Shown here: in pieces, positions 29,956 through 40,705 of the stretch
Layout of the letters: each line of letters starts with the position of its first letter
Numbering within the stretch: the first letter of the stretch is position 1
Source: Mycobacterium sp.
GTDB taxonomy: Bacteria; Actinomycetota; Actinomycetes; Mycobacteriales; Mycobacteriaceae
DNA length: 64,000 bases
Reading direction: 5' to 3'
Assembly (NCBI RefSeq): GCF_002863225.1
Contig: NZ_PKEK01000049.1
Location: forward strand, 1-64,000
Notes under the pieces: model-generated
What the model saw: only the letters and a program-made list of their open reading frames with translations
Told to the model about the DNA's origin: nothing
Database searches by the model: none
Made by a program: the position numbers and the translations under genes

Positions 29956-31473
29956 ATGGCCACTCCGACACCCGTCTCCGACGCCTCGACTACCGATGCG
30001 CCACCGCTGCTTTCGCGACTGCGGCGATTCGCCCACACCACCGACGGCCGTCCGGCGCTGCTCGGTTGCCTGGGAGCCACGCTGATCACGACCGGCGGCC
30101 TCGGCGCCGGCAGCACCAAGCAGCACGATCCGCTGCTGGAGACGTTGCACCTGTCCTGGCTGCGTTACGGCCACGGACTGGTGCTGTCCTCGATCCTGCT
30201 CTGGGTCGGTGTCGCGCTGATGCTCAGCGCCTGGCTCTGGCTGGGCAGACGTGTACTCGCCGGAGCCGCAGACCAATTCGCCATGGTGGCGACCACCGGC
30301 TTCTGGCTGGCCCCGTTGTTGCTCTCGGTGCCGGTCTTCAGCCGGGACACCTATTCGTATCTGGCGCAGGGTGCGCTGCTGCGGGACGGCCTGGATCCCT
30401 ACGCTGTCGGGCCCATCGACAACCCGAATCCTCTGTTGGACAACGTCAGTCCGATCTGGACGATCACCACCGCCCCTTACGGACCGGCGTTCATCATGAT
30501 CGCCCGGCTGGTGACCATGCTGGTCGGCAACCACGTGATCGTCGGAACGATGTTGCTGCGGCTATGCATGCTGCCCGGCCTGGCGCTGCTGCTGTGGGCG
30601 ACACCACGCATTGCGCGACATATCGGCGCGAATGCATCCGTCGCGCTCTGGGTTTGCGCGCTCAACCCGTTGGTGATCATCCATCTGATGGGTGGTGTGC
30701 ACAACGAGATGCTGATGGTGGGACTGATGGCCGCCGGCATCGCGCTGACCTTCGAGCAACGCAATGTCGCCGGCATCGCCACGGTGGCCGTGGGTACGGC
30801 GGTCAAGGCCACCGCCGGACTCGCGCTACCGTTCCTGGTCTGGGTGTGGATGCGTCATCTGCGGGACCGGCACGATTATCGGCCGCTGCGGGCCTTTTCG
30901 ATGGCAGCGGGCGCGTCGGTGGCGATCTTCGTCGCGGTGTTCGCAGTACTTTCCGGCGTGGCGGGCGTGGGACTGGGCTGGCTGACCGCGCTGGCCGGGT
31001 CGGTGAAGATCATCAACTGGCTGAGTATCCCGACGGCGACGGCGAATCTGATCCACGCCGTCGGCGGATTGCTGTTCTCGGTGAATTTCTATGGGGTGCT
31101 GCAGGTTACCCGCGCGGTGGGGATCGCGATCATCGCGATCGCGCTGCCGCTGTTGTGGTGGCGGTTCCGTCACAACGACCGGCAGGCACTCGCCGGCATC
31201 GCCTGGGCGATGCTGGTGGTGGTGCTGTTCGCGCCGGCCGCCCTGCCGTGGTACTACTCCTGGCCGCTGGCGGTGCTGGCCCCGCTCGCCCAGTCACGAC
31301 AAGCCGCCGCGGCGGTCGCGGCCTTCTCCACCTGGATCATGGTGATCTTCAAACCCGATGGGGCACACGGGATGTACTCGTGGCCACACGTCCTGCTGGC
31401 GACGGGGGTGGCCGTGTTCGCATGGCGCACACTCATGCGACCGGAGCCGTCTGCCCGGCCGGTCAGTCAGTAG
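29956..31473 (+). CDS. mptA: Alpha-(1->6)-mannosyltransferase MptA
   Basis: This polytopic GT-C membrane enzyme of 505 residues uses polyprenyl-phosphomannose to extend the mannan backbone of lipomannan and lipoarabinomannan. About 13 hydrophobic segments are visible. The first periplasmic loop carries SVPVFSRDTYSYLAQGALL, whose Asp is the usual GT-C catalytic acid or base region. NPLVIIHLMGGVHNEML and LPWYYSWPLAVLAPLA are also conserved stretches. It lies directly after idsA2, and its stop overlaps the end of the convergent DNA-binding protein gene by seven bases. Confidence 0.94.
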   Translation: MATPTPVSDASTTDAPPLLSRLRRFAHTTDGRPALLGCLGATLITTGGLGAGSTKQHDPLLETLHLSWLRYGHGLVLSSILLWVGVALMLSAWLWLGRRVLAGAADQFAMVATTGFWLAPLLLSVPVFSRDTYSYLAQGALLRDGLDPYAVGPIDNPNPLLDNVSPIWTITTAPYGPAFIMIARLVTMLVGNHVIVGTMLLRLCMLPGLALLLWATPRIARHIGANASVALWVCALNPLVIIHLMGGVHNEMLMVGLMAAGIALTFEQRNVAGIATVAVGTAVKATAGLALPFLVWVWMRHLRDRHDYRPLRAFSMAAGASVAIFVAVFAVLSGVAGVGLGWLTALAGSVKIINWLSIPTATANLIHAVGGLLFSVNFYGVLQVTRAVGIAIIAIALPLLWWRFRHNDRQALAGIAWAMLVVVLFAPAALPWYYSWPLAVLAPLAQSRQAAAAVAAFSTWIMVIFKPDGAHGMYSWPHVLLATGVAVFAWRTLMRPEPSARPVSQ

Positions 31474-31871
31474 GCCATGGCCTGCGCTCGGCGCAGCACC
31501 TCACGGGCCTGATGCGAGTGCAGCGCGTCGACGGGCCGCGCGTTGCTCAGCGCGTCACGTGAACCGTCCTTCCGCACCGTCAGCGACGGGTCGGGGGTGA
31601 ACAGCCAGCGCACGATCTCGGTGTCGTGATACCCGCCGTCACGCAAGACCACCAGCAGCCCCGGCAGGCTTTTGACCACTTCGCCTGCGCTGGTGAAGAA
31701 GATCTGCGGTACCACCACGTCGCCCGCGCGCCGCACCGCGACGAGGTGGCCTTCTTTGAGGTGCTGCTGCACCTTGGTCACCGACACCCCGAGCAGGTCG
31801 GCGACAACCCGGAGATCGTAGGTCGGTTCATCGGGGTCGATCACGTCATCCCCCGCCGGAATCCTGCTCAC
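31467..31871 (-). CDS. DNA-binding protein, PknL substrate (Rv2175c-like)
   Basis: This 134-residue protein has a winged helix-turn-helix (TYDLRVVADLLGVSVTKVQQHLKEGHLVAVRR at about 17-48) and a C-terminal helical domain ending in HSHQAREVLRRAQAMAY. In M. tuberculosis this protein binds DNA and is phosphorylated by PknL, encoded by the divergent neighbour, which fits here. GTG at 31871 is chosen. TACACT stands six to seven bases upstream like a -10 box, so the mRNA may be leaderless. Regulated genes are unknown. Confidence 0.88.
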   Translation of the reverse strand: MSRIPAGDDVIDPDEPTYDLRVVADLLGVSVTKVQQHLKEGHLVAVRRAGDVVVPQIFFTSAGEVVKSLPGLLVVLRDGGYHDTEIVRWLFTPDPSLTVRKDGSRDALSNARPVDALHSHQAREVLRRAQAMAY

Positions 31872-31963
31872 CGGAACAGTGTAAGGCCGCTGTCGCGTCG
31901 AGTTCGGGGCTCGCACCGAGTTGGTTTCGGGGTCCGGAGCGGGGTGCCGCCTACGATGGGCGC

Positions 31964-33181
31964 GTGGCTGCAGCGGCGGGCGAAGACTCCCTCGAGGGTG
32001 CATTGCTGGACGGGCGCTACCGGGTGGCGACCAAGATCGCCACCGGCGGCACCTCGACGGTGTACCGCGGCCTCGACACCCGGCTGGACCGTCCGGTGGC
32101 GCTCAAGGTGATGGATGCCCGCTATGCCGGCGACCAGCAGTTCCTCACCCGCCTGCAACTCGAAGCCCGCAGCGTGGCCCGATTAAAGGATCCGGGGCTG
32201 GTCGCGGTCTACGACCAGGGCCTCGATGCCCGTCACCCGTTCCTGGTGATGGAGCTGGTCGAGGGCGGCACCTTGCGCGAACTACTTGCCGAGCGGGGTC
32301 CGATGCCGCCGCACGCCGTCGCCGCGGTGCTGCGTCCGGTGCTCGGCGGGCTGGCCGCCGCCCACCGGGCAGGCCTGGTGCACCGCGACGTCAAGCCCGA
32401 GAACGTCTTGATCTCCGACGAGGGCGAGGTGAAAATTGTCGACTTCGGCCTGGTGCGTGCGGTCGCGGAAGCCGGAATAACCTCCACCAGCGTCATTCTC
32501 GGCACCGCCGCCTACCTCTCGCCGGAACAGGTCAAGGACGGCAACGCCAGCCCGCGCAGCGACGTCTACGGCGCCGGCATCGTCGCCTACGAGCTGTTGA
32601 CCGGGCAGACTCCGTTCACCGGCGACACCGCGCTGTCGGTGGCCTATCAGCGCCTGGACTCTGACGTGCCGCCACCGAGCAGCGTGATCGGCGGAGTCCC
32701 AGCACAATTCGACGAGCTGGTCGAGCGTGCGACCACCCGCGACCCCGCCGGGCGCTACGCCGATGCCCAGGACATGGGCGCGGAGTTGGCCGCGATCGTC
32801 GACGAGTTGCAGCTCCCCGATTTTCGGGTGCCTTCGCCGCGCAACTCGGCGCAACATCGCTCGGCTGTAGAACACCGCAGCCAGGCCACCACCGACCAGA
32901 ACCGCACCGCAGACCTGCGCGCTTCACGTCCGCCGGTTCACCAGCCGACCCGCCAGCTGACTCGCGATCCACAGGAAAGGCCGACTGGGTCCGATCCACG
33001 GGACAGCGAATACCAAGAAGTGGGAGGGCAATTCGCCGGCATCGACTTGGTCGAGTTCGCCTTCGAGCGTCAGCACGCCCGACGGATGATGCTGATCTGG
33101 ATTGCGGTCGTGCTGTCCATCACCGGGATGGTGGCGGCGGCGGCGTGGACCGTCGGCAGCAACATCGGCGGACTGCTCTAG
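31964..33181 (+). CDS. pknL: Serine/threonine protein kinase PknL
   Basis: The product is a 405-residue membrane kinase. The kinase domain covers about 18-280: the glycine loop ATGGTSTVYRG, catalytic Lys48 (VALK), HRDVKPEN with Asp142, DFG at 160-162 and a threonine/serine-rich activation loop (TSTS, about 173-176). A disordered juxtamembrane part follows, then one membrane helix near the C-terminus (LIWIAVVLSITGMVAAAAW). There is almost no extracellular sensor domain. The divergent gene encodes its likely DNA-binding substrate. Confidence 0.95.
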   Translation: MAAAAGEDSLEGALLDGRYRVATKIATGGTSTVYRGLDTRLDRPVALKVMDARYAGDQQFLTRLQLEARSVARLKDPGLVAVYDQGLDARHPFLVMELVEGGTLRELLAERGPMPPHAVAAVLRPVLGGLAAAHRAGLVHRDVKPENVLISDEGEVKIVDFGLVRAVAEAGITSTSVILGTAAYLSPEQVKDGNASPRSDVYGAGIVAYELLTGQTPFTGDTALSVAYQRLDSDVPPPSSVIGGVPAQFDELVERATTRDPAGRYADAQDMGAELAAIVDELQLPDFRVPSPRNSAQHRSAVEHRSQATTDQNRTADLRASRPPVHQPTRQLTRDPQERPTGSDPRDSEYQEVGGQFAGIDLVEFAFERQHARRMMLIWIAVVLSITGMVAAAAWTVGSNIGGLL

Positions 33182-33201
33182 CCGCCACTGAGTCGCCAAC
33201 T

Positions 33202-34805
<1,604 letters not shown>

Positions 34806-35278
34806 GATCACCCGGTATCGCGCCAGCTGGTCACGGGCGTCCACCAGGGCGTCGTGCACGTTGGCCGACCGTCGCGGCATCTTCGGGCTGCCGCGCTCCT
34901 CCCAGAGCTGTCGTAGCTCGTGGGTGAATCGCGGTATCGGCGGCGGAAGATGGGTCATCGGCCCCCACAACTGGCACAGCGCGACGTGGTCGTAGGCACC
35001 GACCCACGCCCACAACTCGATCGGCTCCGGGCCGTCCACGTCGAAGAACGTCTCGAGGTCGTTGCGGATCTGCGCGCGTGATCGCCACAGCTGCGACGCC
35101 GGCGACGGCAGCTTGGGCAACACATTGGCCCGCACCCAACTGCCCGCTCGATCAGGGTTGAATTCGGTTGAGACGCCGTAGTATTCGCGTCCGTCTTCGG
35201 CGGCCACCCCGATCGAGATCAACTCGATGGTGTACCCGTCGTCGATGAATTCGGTGTCGTAGAAATATCGCAAGCCCG

Positions 35279-36160
35279 CTACCCCACACCGAGCCCGTTG
35301 GCGAGCACGCTCGGCACCTGGTCCGGCGGAGGTGCCGGATGCACTTCGCGGTCGAGCTGCGCGTCGACCAGGCGGGGAGACGGTAGCCGCGGCGTGCCGG
35401 CGACGGCGTATTGCAGCCACAGCTTGGCCCGCACCACCGGGCGGCGCAGCTGGCGTTCGCGTTGCAGCGCGCGGCTCATCTTGTTCAGCCTGCTCATATA
35501 GACGTAGCGAGCCCACGGAGCCTGCGGCCGGGACAGCCGAACCGCCCCGACCAGCAGCAGCGGAACAAAAAACATGCCGATCAGACCGGTCCACACTTTG
35601 CCCTTGAGCATGACGAGCGTCGCCAGCGGCAGCGTCAGCGCCATGGCGAACACCAGCGCGGCGCGTAACACGGTGGAATGAGTGGTGTCCCGCCAGAGGC
35701 TCAGAAAGAACATCAGCGGGTGCAGGCCGAGCACCAGTAACCCGCCCACCGCGATCGCGGCGAAGACGGCGTCCACCGACGTTCGGCCGTCTTCCTCCCA
35801 GTAGACGTCCGAGACGTGCAGAATCAACGCGTACTCATCGAGGACAAGCGCCGCGCCGATTCCGAAAACAATTGCCACGGCAGTGAATTGGGGCTCGGTC
35901 CCGTTGACCGACATCGTCACCAGGGTCACACCCGAGATCATCACCAGCACGACGCCGATCACCACGTGGTGGATGTGCTTGGAACCGATGTGGATGTTGC
36001 GCGGCTCCCACCATTGGGGCGGCCGGCCGATGCTCTTGCGACGGCGGATGAGCCGGACGAACGTTCGCGTCACGAAGAACGTGAGAATGAAAGCGATCAG
36101 GCAGCACAACAGCGGTAGTCGACCGCGGCCGATGATGTCGTGCTGGAGCCAGTAGAGCAC
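35279..36160 (-). CDS. Conserved membrane protein (Rv2180c-like)
   Basis: This 293-residue protein has about six hydrophobic segments in two groups, residues 18-125 and 130-210, with a conserved basic-aromatic loop RPPQWWEPRNIHIGSKHIHHVVIGVVL. The His-rich KHIHHVV element inside the membrane edge is striking and could bind metal. The C-terminal 75 residues are cytoplasmic and basic. The function is unknown. It is transcribed with the exonuclease gene and divergent from mptC (83-base gap). Confidence 0.85.
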   Translation of the reverse strand: MLYWLQHDIIGRGRLPLLCCLIAFILTFFVTRTFVRLIRRRKSIGRPPQWWEPRNIHIGSKHIHHVVIGVVLVMISGVTLVTMSVNGTEPQFTAVAIVFGIGAALVLDEYALILHVSDVYWEEDGRTSVDAVFAAIAVGGLLVLGLHPLMFFLSLWRDTTHSTVLRAALVFAMALTLPLATLVMLKGKVWTGLIGMFFVPLLLVGAVRLSRPQAPWARYVYMSRLNKMSRALQRERQLRRPVVRAKLWLQYAVAGTPRLPSPRLVDAQLDREVHPAPPPDQVPSVLANGLGVG

Positions 36161-36243
36161 CTTAGAAAAGCTACGCGCACTTTGCCAGGAAGGCCGTCCG
36201 CGACACCGAATAGGGCGCCCGCACCGATAGGCTGTTCACCGAC

Positions 36244-37557
36244 ATGACTAGATGGCGCTTGCCCGATGCGGGCAGTTCGAGTGGGCAGGTCGCCACCGCA
36301 CAGCCCAATGGCTGGCGAAACGCCTGCTGGTTGGTGCTGCAGTTGGCGGCACTGACCGCGTTGGGCTACGCGAGTTGGCGGGTGCTCGGCAGCACGGTGT
36401 ACCGCATCGACATCGACGTGTATCGAATGGGTGGCCAAGCCTGGCTCAACGGGCAACCGCTGTACAGCCACGACGTCAAGTTCCACACCCCGATCGGGCT
36501 GAACCTGCCGTTCACCTATCCCCCACTGGCCGCCGTGATGTTCGCGCCGTTCGCCTGGCTGGGGATGCCGGCCGCCAGCGTGACGATCACGCTGATCACG
36601 TTGGTGCTGCTGCTCGTCTCGACGATGATCGTGCTGACCCGCCTGGACGTCTGGGCCGCCTCCCGGGTGGTGCCGGGCCCGGCTTGGCTGCGCCGGTGGT
36701 GGCTGACCGCGCTGGTCGTGGCCTTCGCGACGCTGCATTGGGAACCGATTGCGGCGAACTTCGCCTTCGGGCAGATCAATGTCGTGCTGATGACGCTGGT
36801 GATCGCCGAGTGTGTGCCGCGCCGCACGCCGTGGCCCCGCGGGTTGCTGCTCGGACTGGGTATCGCGCTCAAGCTCACGCCCGCGGTGTTCCTGCTGTAT
36901 TTCGTGCTGCGTCGCGACCGGCGCGCCGTCCTGACCTCGCTGGCCTCGGTGGTCGCGGCGATCGCGGCCGGGTTCGCGTTGGCCTGGCAGGACTCGTGGG
37001 AGTACTGGACCCACACCGTGCGCAACACCGACCGGATCGGCTCGGCCAGCTTGAACACCAACCAGAACATCGCCGGCACGCTCGCCCGGCTCGGCCTCGA
37101 CGACCATCAACGGTTCTTGCCGTGGGTGGCGGCCTGCTTCCTGGTTTTGGCACTGACGGTGTGGGCGGCGCGACGGGCCCTGCGCGCCGACCAGCCGGTG
37201 CTGGCGGTGATCTGCATCGCGCTGTTCGGGTTGACGGTGTCGCCGGTGTCCTGGTCGCACCACTGGGTGTGGATGCTGCCCGCGGTACTGGTGACGGCCA
37301 CGCTGGCGTGGCGGCAGCGCAGTGTCGCGCTGGCGCTGGTGAGCGCCGCCGGGGTGGCCGTGATGATGTGGACGCCGATCGACCTGATGCCCAAGCACCA
37401 CGAGGTGAGCGCCTCGTGGTGGCGGCAATTGGTGGGAGCGTCCTACCTGTGGTGGGCGCTGGCGACCATCGTCGTTGCCGGAGCCACCGCGGCCGTGCGC
37501 GCGGCCACTGCGGATACGCCGCGCGCAGCGACCGCGCCCGCGCCGGTGTCGGCCTGA
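36244..37557 (+). CDS. mptC: Alpha-(1->2)-mannosyltransferase MptC-like (GT87)
   Basis: This GT-C membrane protein of 437 residues transfers mannose from polyprenyl-phosphomannose. Conserved parts are [20 protein letters not shown], with the loop aspartates of GT87 enzymes, [44 protein letters not shown] and [17 protein letters not shown]. About ten membrane spans are present. In M. tuberculosis Rv2181 adds the alpha-1,2 mannose branches to lipomannan and LAM. It works in the same pathway as mptA, seven genes away. Confidence 0.9.
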   Translation: MTRWRLPDAGSSSGQVATAQPNGWRNACWLVLQLAALTALGYASWRVLGSTVYRIDIDVYRMGGQAWLNGQPLYSHDVKFHTPIGLNLPFTYPPLAAVMFAPFAWLGMPAASVTITLITLVLLLVSTMIVLTRLDVWAASRVVPGPAWLRRWWLTALVVAFATLHWEPIAANFAFGQINVVLMTLVIAECVPRRTPWPRGLLLGLGIALKLTPAVFLLYFVLRRDRRAVLTSLASVVAAIAAGFALAWQDSWEYWTHTVRNTDRIGSASLNTNQNIAGTLARLGLDDHQRFLPWVAACFLVLALTVWAARRALRADQPVLAVICIALFGLTVSPVSWSHHWVWMLPAVLVTATLAWRQRSVALALVSAAGVAVMMWTPIDLMPKHHEVSASWWRQLVGASYLWWALATIVVAGATAAVRAATADTPRAATAPAPVSA

Positions 37558-37579
37558 TCTGTCAGCCTGACCCAGATCA
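37555..37579. terminator. Possible bidirectional hairpin between convergent stops
   Basis: TGATCTG (37555-37561) and CAGATCA (37573-37579) are exact complements with an 11-base loop. The outer ends are the TGA stop of mptC and the TGA stop of the convergent hydrolase gene. The stem is short and lacks a T-run, so termination activity is uncertain. Confidence 0.35.
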
Positions 37580-38929
37580 CTTCATACTGGCCATGAGGTG
37601 CCCCAGAAGCCAGCCCTGGGAGTAGTCGAGCCACTGGCGGTAGTGGCCCATTGCGCAGTGATCGTCGTCGGGGTACAGGACCAGGGTGGCATTGGCAGCG
37701 GCACGCGCCAGGTCAATGCTGTCTTGGGTGCTTATCAGGGTGTCATGGTCCCCGTTGATGACCAGCAGCGGAATCGTGATGTCCGAGTAGCGATCTCGAA
37801 TCGACATTGCCTTGAGCTTGCTGAGAAAGTCGATCGGGTGGGCCGCGCCGACAGTTTTGGCCAGGGCGTGCAGGATGATCTGCGAGGTGCCCAGTGCGCC
37901 ACCGTAAAAGGACCTGTGTGTGGGCGCTCCGCACGCGATCGCACAAGCCAGTCGATCGTCGGTGGCGGCCAGGCGCGCGGTCCAGTAGCCGCCGAAACTC
38001 ACACCGACCATGGCGATGCGGTCGGCGTCGAGCCGGTCATCGGCGACAAGGTGATCGAGGACCTGGTGGTAGACCGCCTCGGAACCTGGGCTCATTGATT
38101 CGCGATAGGCGTAACTGCCGGGCATCTCCATGACGAATGTGGCCATGCCCGAATCGCGGTAACGCAGTTGCGGGATCGCCAACTCCTGGACGGTGCCTTC
38201 CAGACCGTTTGTCGTCAACACCACCGGGTGTGGTCCGGCCCCGGGCGGCACGATCAGGTAGCCGCGAACAGCATCACCGTTGACCACTGGGATGTCGACG
38301 TGTTCGATGGCGGGTCCCAATGTGGGCGCCACTGCCCGGATCAGCCCATCGAAGAGGTTCGCTGAACGCGTGTAGGCCTGCATCCGCTCCGGGTCATGCC
38401 CAGGAAAAGCACTGACCTGGTAATAGGTGATCGCCTTGATCCACGCGTCCACCGCCCGGTAGGCCAACAAGATGCGGTAGCGATCCTCGGCGGGCGCGTG
38501 CTGGTCGACCAGCGCGGTGATCGTGCGGGTGTCCGGTTGCGGTCCGTGGTCGGCGAACAGCTCCACTGCAGGCGCAATCCACCCGGTCAACCCATCGACG
38601 AGCTCAGCGGCGCTGCTCAGATCGCGGATTTCGGTGACAGCGGCGGACTCGGTGCCGGCCAGGCCGCGCAGAAGGTCGGTAGCTCGCCTGGCGTGCACGT
38701 CGGCAATGTCGTTCCAGTACCTGCACCAGCGGTCGCCGCGGAAGGACCGGGCGCCGCGAATCTGTTCCGCGAATGTGTTTTGGTCGAGCCCGCCCATGTT
38801 GGCATAGCGCAGGACGAACAGAGCGGGCAGAAACGGCGCGGCCCCGGTCCACCGCACCGCCAGCTCAGTACTGCGGGTGATCGCGCAAATCGTCACGAGG
38901 AGCTTCTGCAGAAGGGTGCGCTCGACCAT
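37577..38929 (-). CDS. Alpha/beta hydrolase (FrsA/esterase-like)
   Basis: The product has 450 residues. The first 200 or so form a helical extension; the hydrolase fold follows (VRGYLIVPPGAGPHPVVLTTNGLEG). The triad is visible: Ser311 in GVSFGGYW, Asp394 or Asp396 in NGDHDTL and His424 in DDDHCAMG. This layout resembles FrsA-type and dihydroxypseudooxynicotine hydrolase-type enzymes that cut C-C or ester bonds in ring-degradation products. No signal peptide is seen. It is divergent from the TetR gene across two palindromic operators. The substrate is unknown, and the gene is an insertion relative to the M. tuberculosis order. Confidence 0.88.
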   Translation of the reverse strand: MVERTLLQKLLVTICAITRSTELAVRWTGAAPFLPALFVLRYANMGGLDQNTFAEQIRGARSFRGDRWCRYWNDIADVHARRATDLLRGLAGTESAAVTEIRDLSSAAELVDGLTGWIAPAVELFADHGPQPDTRTITALVDQHAPAEDRYRILLAYRAVDAWIKAITYYQVSAFPGHDPERMQAYTRSANLFDGLIRAVAPTLGPAIEHVDIPVVNGDAVRGYLIVPPGAGPHPVVLTTNGLEGTVQELAIPQLRYRDSGMATFVMEMPGSYAYRESMSPGSEAVYHQVLDHLVADDRLDADRIAMVGVSFGGYWTARLAATDDRLACAIACGAPTHRSFYGGALGTSQIILHALAKTVGAAHPIDFLSKLKAMSIRDRYSDITIPLLVINGDHDTLISTQDSIDLARAAANATLVLYPDDDHCAMGHYRQWLDYSQGWLLGHLMASMK

Positions 38930-38965
38930 CGGCGTCCTTTCGAGCGCGGTGGGCAGACCTGACCC

Positions 38966-38979
38966 GGAACAAGTGTTCC
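38966..38979. promoter_or_regulatory. TetR operator candidate 1 (GGAAC-N4-GTTCC)
   Basis: GGAACAAGTGTTCC has 5-base arms that are exact complements. It lies 37 bases upstream of the hydrolase start and shares its arms with a second site 41 bases away. It is a likely binding site of the neighbouring TetR protein. Confidence 0.7.
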
Positions 38980-39006
38980 GACTTTAGCATCGGCCTGCGA
39001 TAAGGT

Positions 39007-39020
39007 GGAACGATTGTTCC
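39007..39020. promoter_or_regulatory. TetR operator candidate 2 (GGAAC-N4-GTTCC)
   Basis: GGAACGATTGTTCC repeats the arms and spacing of the first site and stands 25 bases before the small remnant gene that leads into tetR. A 41-base separation is close to four helical turns, allowing both sites to be bound on one face. Confidence 0.7.
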
Positions 39021-39044
39021 GCTTCGAGTAAGGATTGATTCGCG

Positions 39045-39158
39045 ATGACGCTTCGAGGCACCGGCATAAAAGCCGGGCACTGGCTGCACCCGGGAGACAC
39101 CCTTGAGCTGAGCATCGACGGAATCGGCTGCATCGAACACACCGCCGTGAGCGCGTGA
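39045..39158 (+). pseudogene. C-terminal remnant of a fumarylacetoacetate hydrolase-family gene
   Basis: An ATG-initiated frame of 37 codons encodes RGTGIKAGHWLHPGDTLE and SIDGIGCIEHT. This is the typical end of fumarylacetoacetate hydrolase/acylpyruvase enzymes (GTG-x(5)-L-x-PGD-x-(V/L)E-x-x-(I/V)xGIG). The catalytic body is missing, so the piece is likely a deletion remnant. Its stop overlaps the tetR GTG start (GTGA), suggesting the intact gene was once translated with tetR. It could still serve as a leader for tetR translation. Confidence 0.65.
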
Positions 39159-39856
39159 CTACACCCGCGGCAGCCGACCAGTCCGCACGCGGCCCGCGAA
39201 CGGCCAATCGCGAGAACCTTCGGGAGCGGCTGATCAACAGTGCCGAAGAACTCTTCGCCGACCGAGGGTACTTCGGCGTCAGCGTCCGCGACATCACCGA
39301 CCACGCCGGCACGCGCCTCGCCTCCGTCAGTGAGCAATTCGGCGGCAAGGAAGGCCTCTTCCGCGCAGTGGTGCTACGGCGCATCCAACCGCTCAACGAC
39401 GATCGACGAGCCCGGCTCGCAGGACTACCCGTTCGCGGAGCCCGGCCCCGACGCCTGCGCGGAATCATCGATGCGTTCACCGAACCCATGCGCCAACGAG
39501 CCGGTAACCCCGGGTGGGACAACTATTTTCGTTTCATCGCCCAACTCGCCAACTCCGGACACCCCATCGGACGGTCCATCGAAGACGACTACAACGTTAT
39601 GGCCGCCGACTTCATCATTCATCTACACAGCGTGTTCCCCGGCGCCACCGACGAGGCCATCCACGACGCCTACCTGCACCTGGTGGCAGCCACGCTGCAT
39701 ACCTACTCGAATAACCTGCGCCTCGACAGCCTTACCGGGGGCCGCATGCACACTTACGACATTGAGGGACGCCACCGCGCACTTGTGCGCTTCGTCGAAG
39801 GCGGAATCATCGCACTGGCGACGGAAAACCCTGATGGCCCCTCACCTGAGTTCTAG
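39155..39856 (+). CDS. TetR-family transcriptional regulator
   Basis: The product has 233 residues. The N-terminal helix-turn-helix is clear: LRERLINSAEELFADRGYFG, then VSVRDITDHAGTRLASVSEQFGGKEGLFRAVV, at about 20-75. The C-terminal ligand domain has HDAYLHLVAATLHTYSNNL. It probably represses the divergent hydrolase gene and itself through the two GGAAC-N4-GTTCC sites. GTG at 39155 overlaps the preceding remnant's stop. Its own stop overlaps the convergent acyltransferase stop by four bases (CTAG). Confidence 0.92.
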   Translation: MTTPAAADQSARGPRTANRENLRERLINSAEELFADRGYFGVSVRDITDHAGTRLASVSEQFGGKEGLFRAVVLRRIQPLNDDRRARLAGLPVRGARPRRLRGIIDAFTEPMRQRAGNPGWDNYFRFIAQLANSGHPIGRSIEDDYNVMAADFIIHLHSVFPGATDEAIHDAYLHLVAATLHTYSNNLRLDSLTGGRMHTYDIEGRHRALVRFVEGGIIALATENPDGPSPEF

Positions 39857-40581
39857 CCGGCCGCCGTCTCAGGAATCCGAGACGGCGGTACTTTTCCCGC
39901 CGGCGGACCATCGTTGTTCTTCAGGGTCGCGGCATAGATGTCGACGTACTCCTGGTCGGAGAGTCCCATCAGCTCGTAGATCACCTCGTCGATGACGGCC
40001 CGCTCGATGAAGCGGTTGCCAGCCAGCCCCTCGAACCGGGAGAAGTCCATCGGCTTACCGAACCGGACGGTGACCTTGCCGAACCTCAGCATGGAGGTTC
40101 CGGGCGGGTTCACTTTGTTGGTGCCGATCATCGCGACCGGAATCACCGGGACACCGGTCTCCAGTGCCAGGCGCGCCAGCCCGGTCTTGCCCTTGTAGAG
40201 CCGGCCGTCGGGCGAGCGGGTGCCTTCGGGGTACATGCCGAGCAACTTGCCTTGATCCAGAACCCGCTTCGCGGTGTCCAGGGCGGCCTGGGCGGCGTCA
40301 GCGCTGCTCCGGTCGATCGGCACCTGACCGACGGCGGTGAAGAACCACCGGCTCAACCAGCCCTTGAAACCGGTTCCGGTGAAGTATTCCGACTTGGCCA
40401 GGAACGTGATCCGGCGCCGCACCACCAGCGGCAAATAGAAGCTGTCCATCACCGCCAGGTGATTGCTGGCCAGAATGGCCGGGCCGTTCTGTGGGACGTA
40501 TTCCAGGCCTTCGATTTTCGGGCGGCCCAGCAGGGCGAGCAACGGGCCGAGGAAGATGTACTTCAAAAGCCAGTACGCCAT
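39853..40581 (-). CDS. PlsC-type acyltransferase (Rv2182c-like)
   Basis: This 242-residue membrane-associated acyltransferase has the catalytic HX4D motif NHLAVMD (His41-Asp46) and the PEGTRS motif at 118-123, plus GVPVIPVAMIGTNKV. These define 1-acylglycerol-3-phosphate acyltransferases of phospholipid synthesis. ATG at 40581 (MAYWLLKYIFLGP) is preferred over an upstream in-frame start, because it gives the usual hydrophobic N-terminus. The acyl-CoA and lipid acceptor are inferred only from the family. Confidence 0.92.
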   Translation of the reverse strand: MAYWLLKYIFLGPLLALLGRPKIEGLEYVPQNGPAILASNHLAVMDSFYLPLVVRRRITFLAKSEYFTGTGFKGWLSRWFFTAVGQVPIDRSSADAAQAALDTAKRVLDQGKLLGMYPEGTRSPDGRLYKGKTGLARLALETGVPVIPVAMIGTNKVNPPGTSMLRFGKVTVRFGKPMDFSRFEGLAGNRFIERAVIDEVIYELMGLSDQEYVDIYAATLKNNDGPPAGKVPPSRIPETAAG

Positions 40582-40705
40582 GAGGCCCCCTTCTCCGCCG
40601 CGCCAACAGTGTTTCGCCAAGAGTACCGATCGAGTGTGTGTGCGACCACATGACATGGACGACTCGCTAACACCGCGACACCGGGGAGACCGATGTGGTA
40701 GGCGG

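Noticed and set aside
36097..37428. Minus-strand 443-codon frame opposite mptC
   Set aside because: It is His/Arg/Gln-rich shadow sequence antisense to a membrane enzyme with clear GT87 features.
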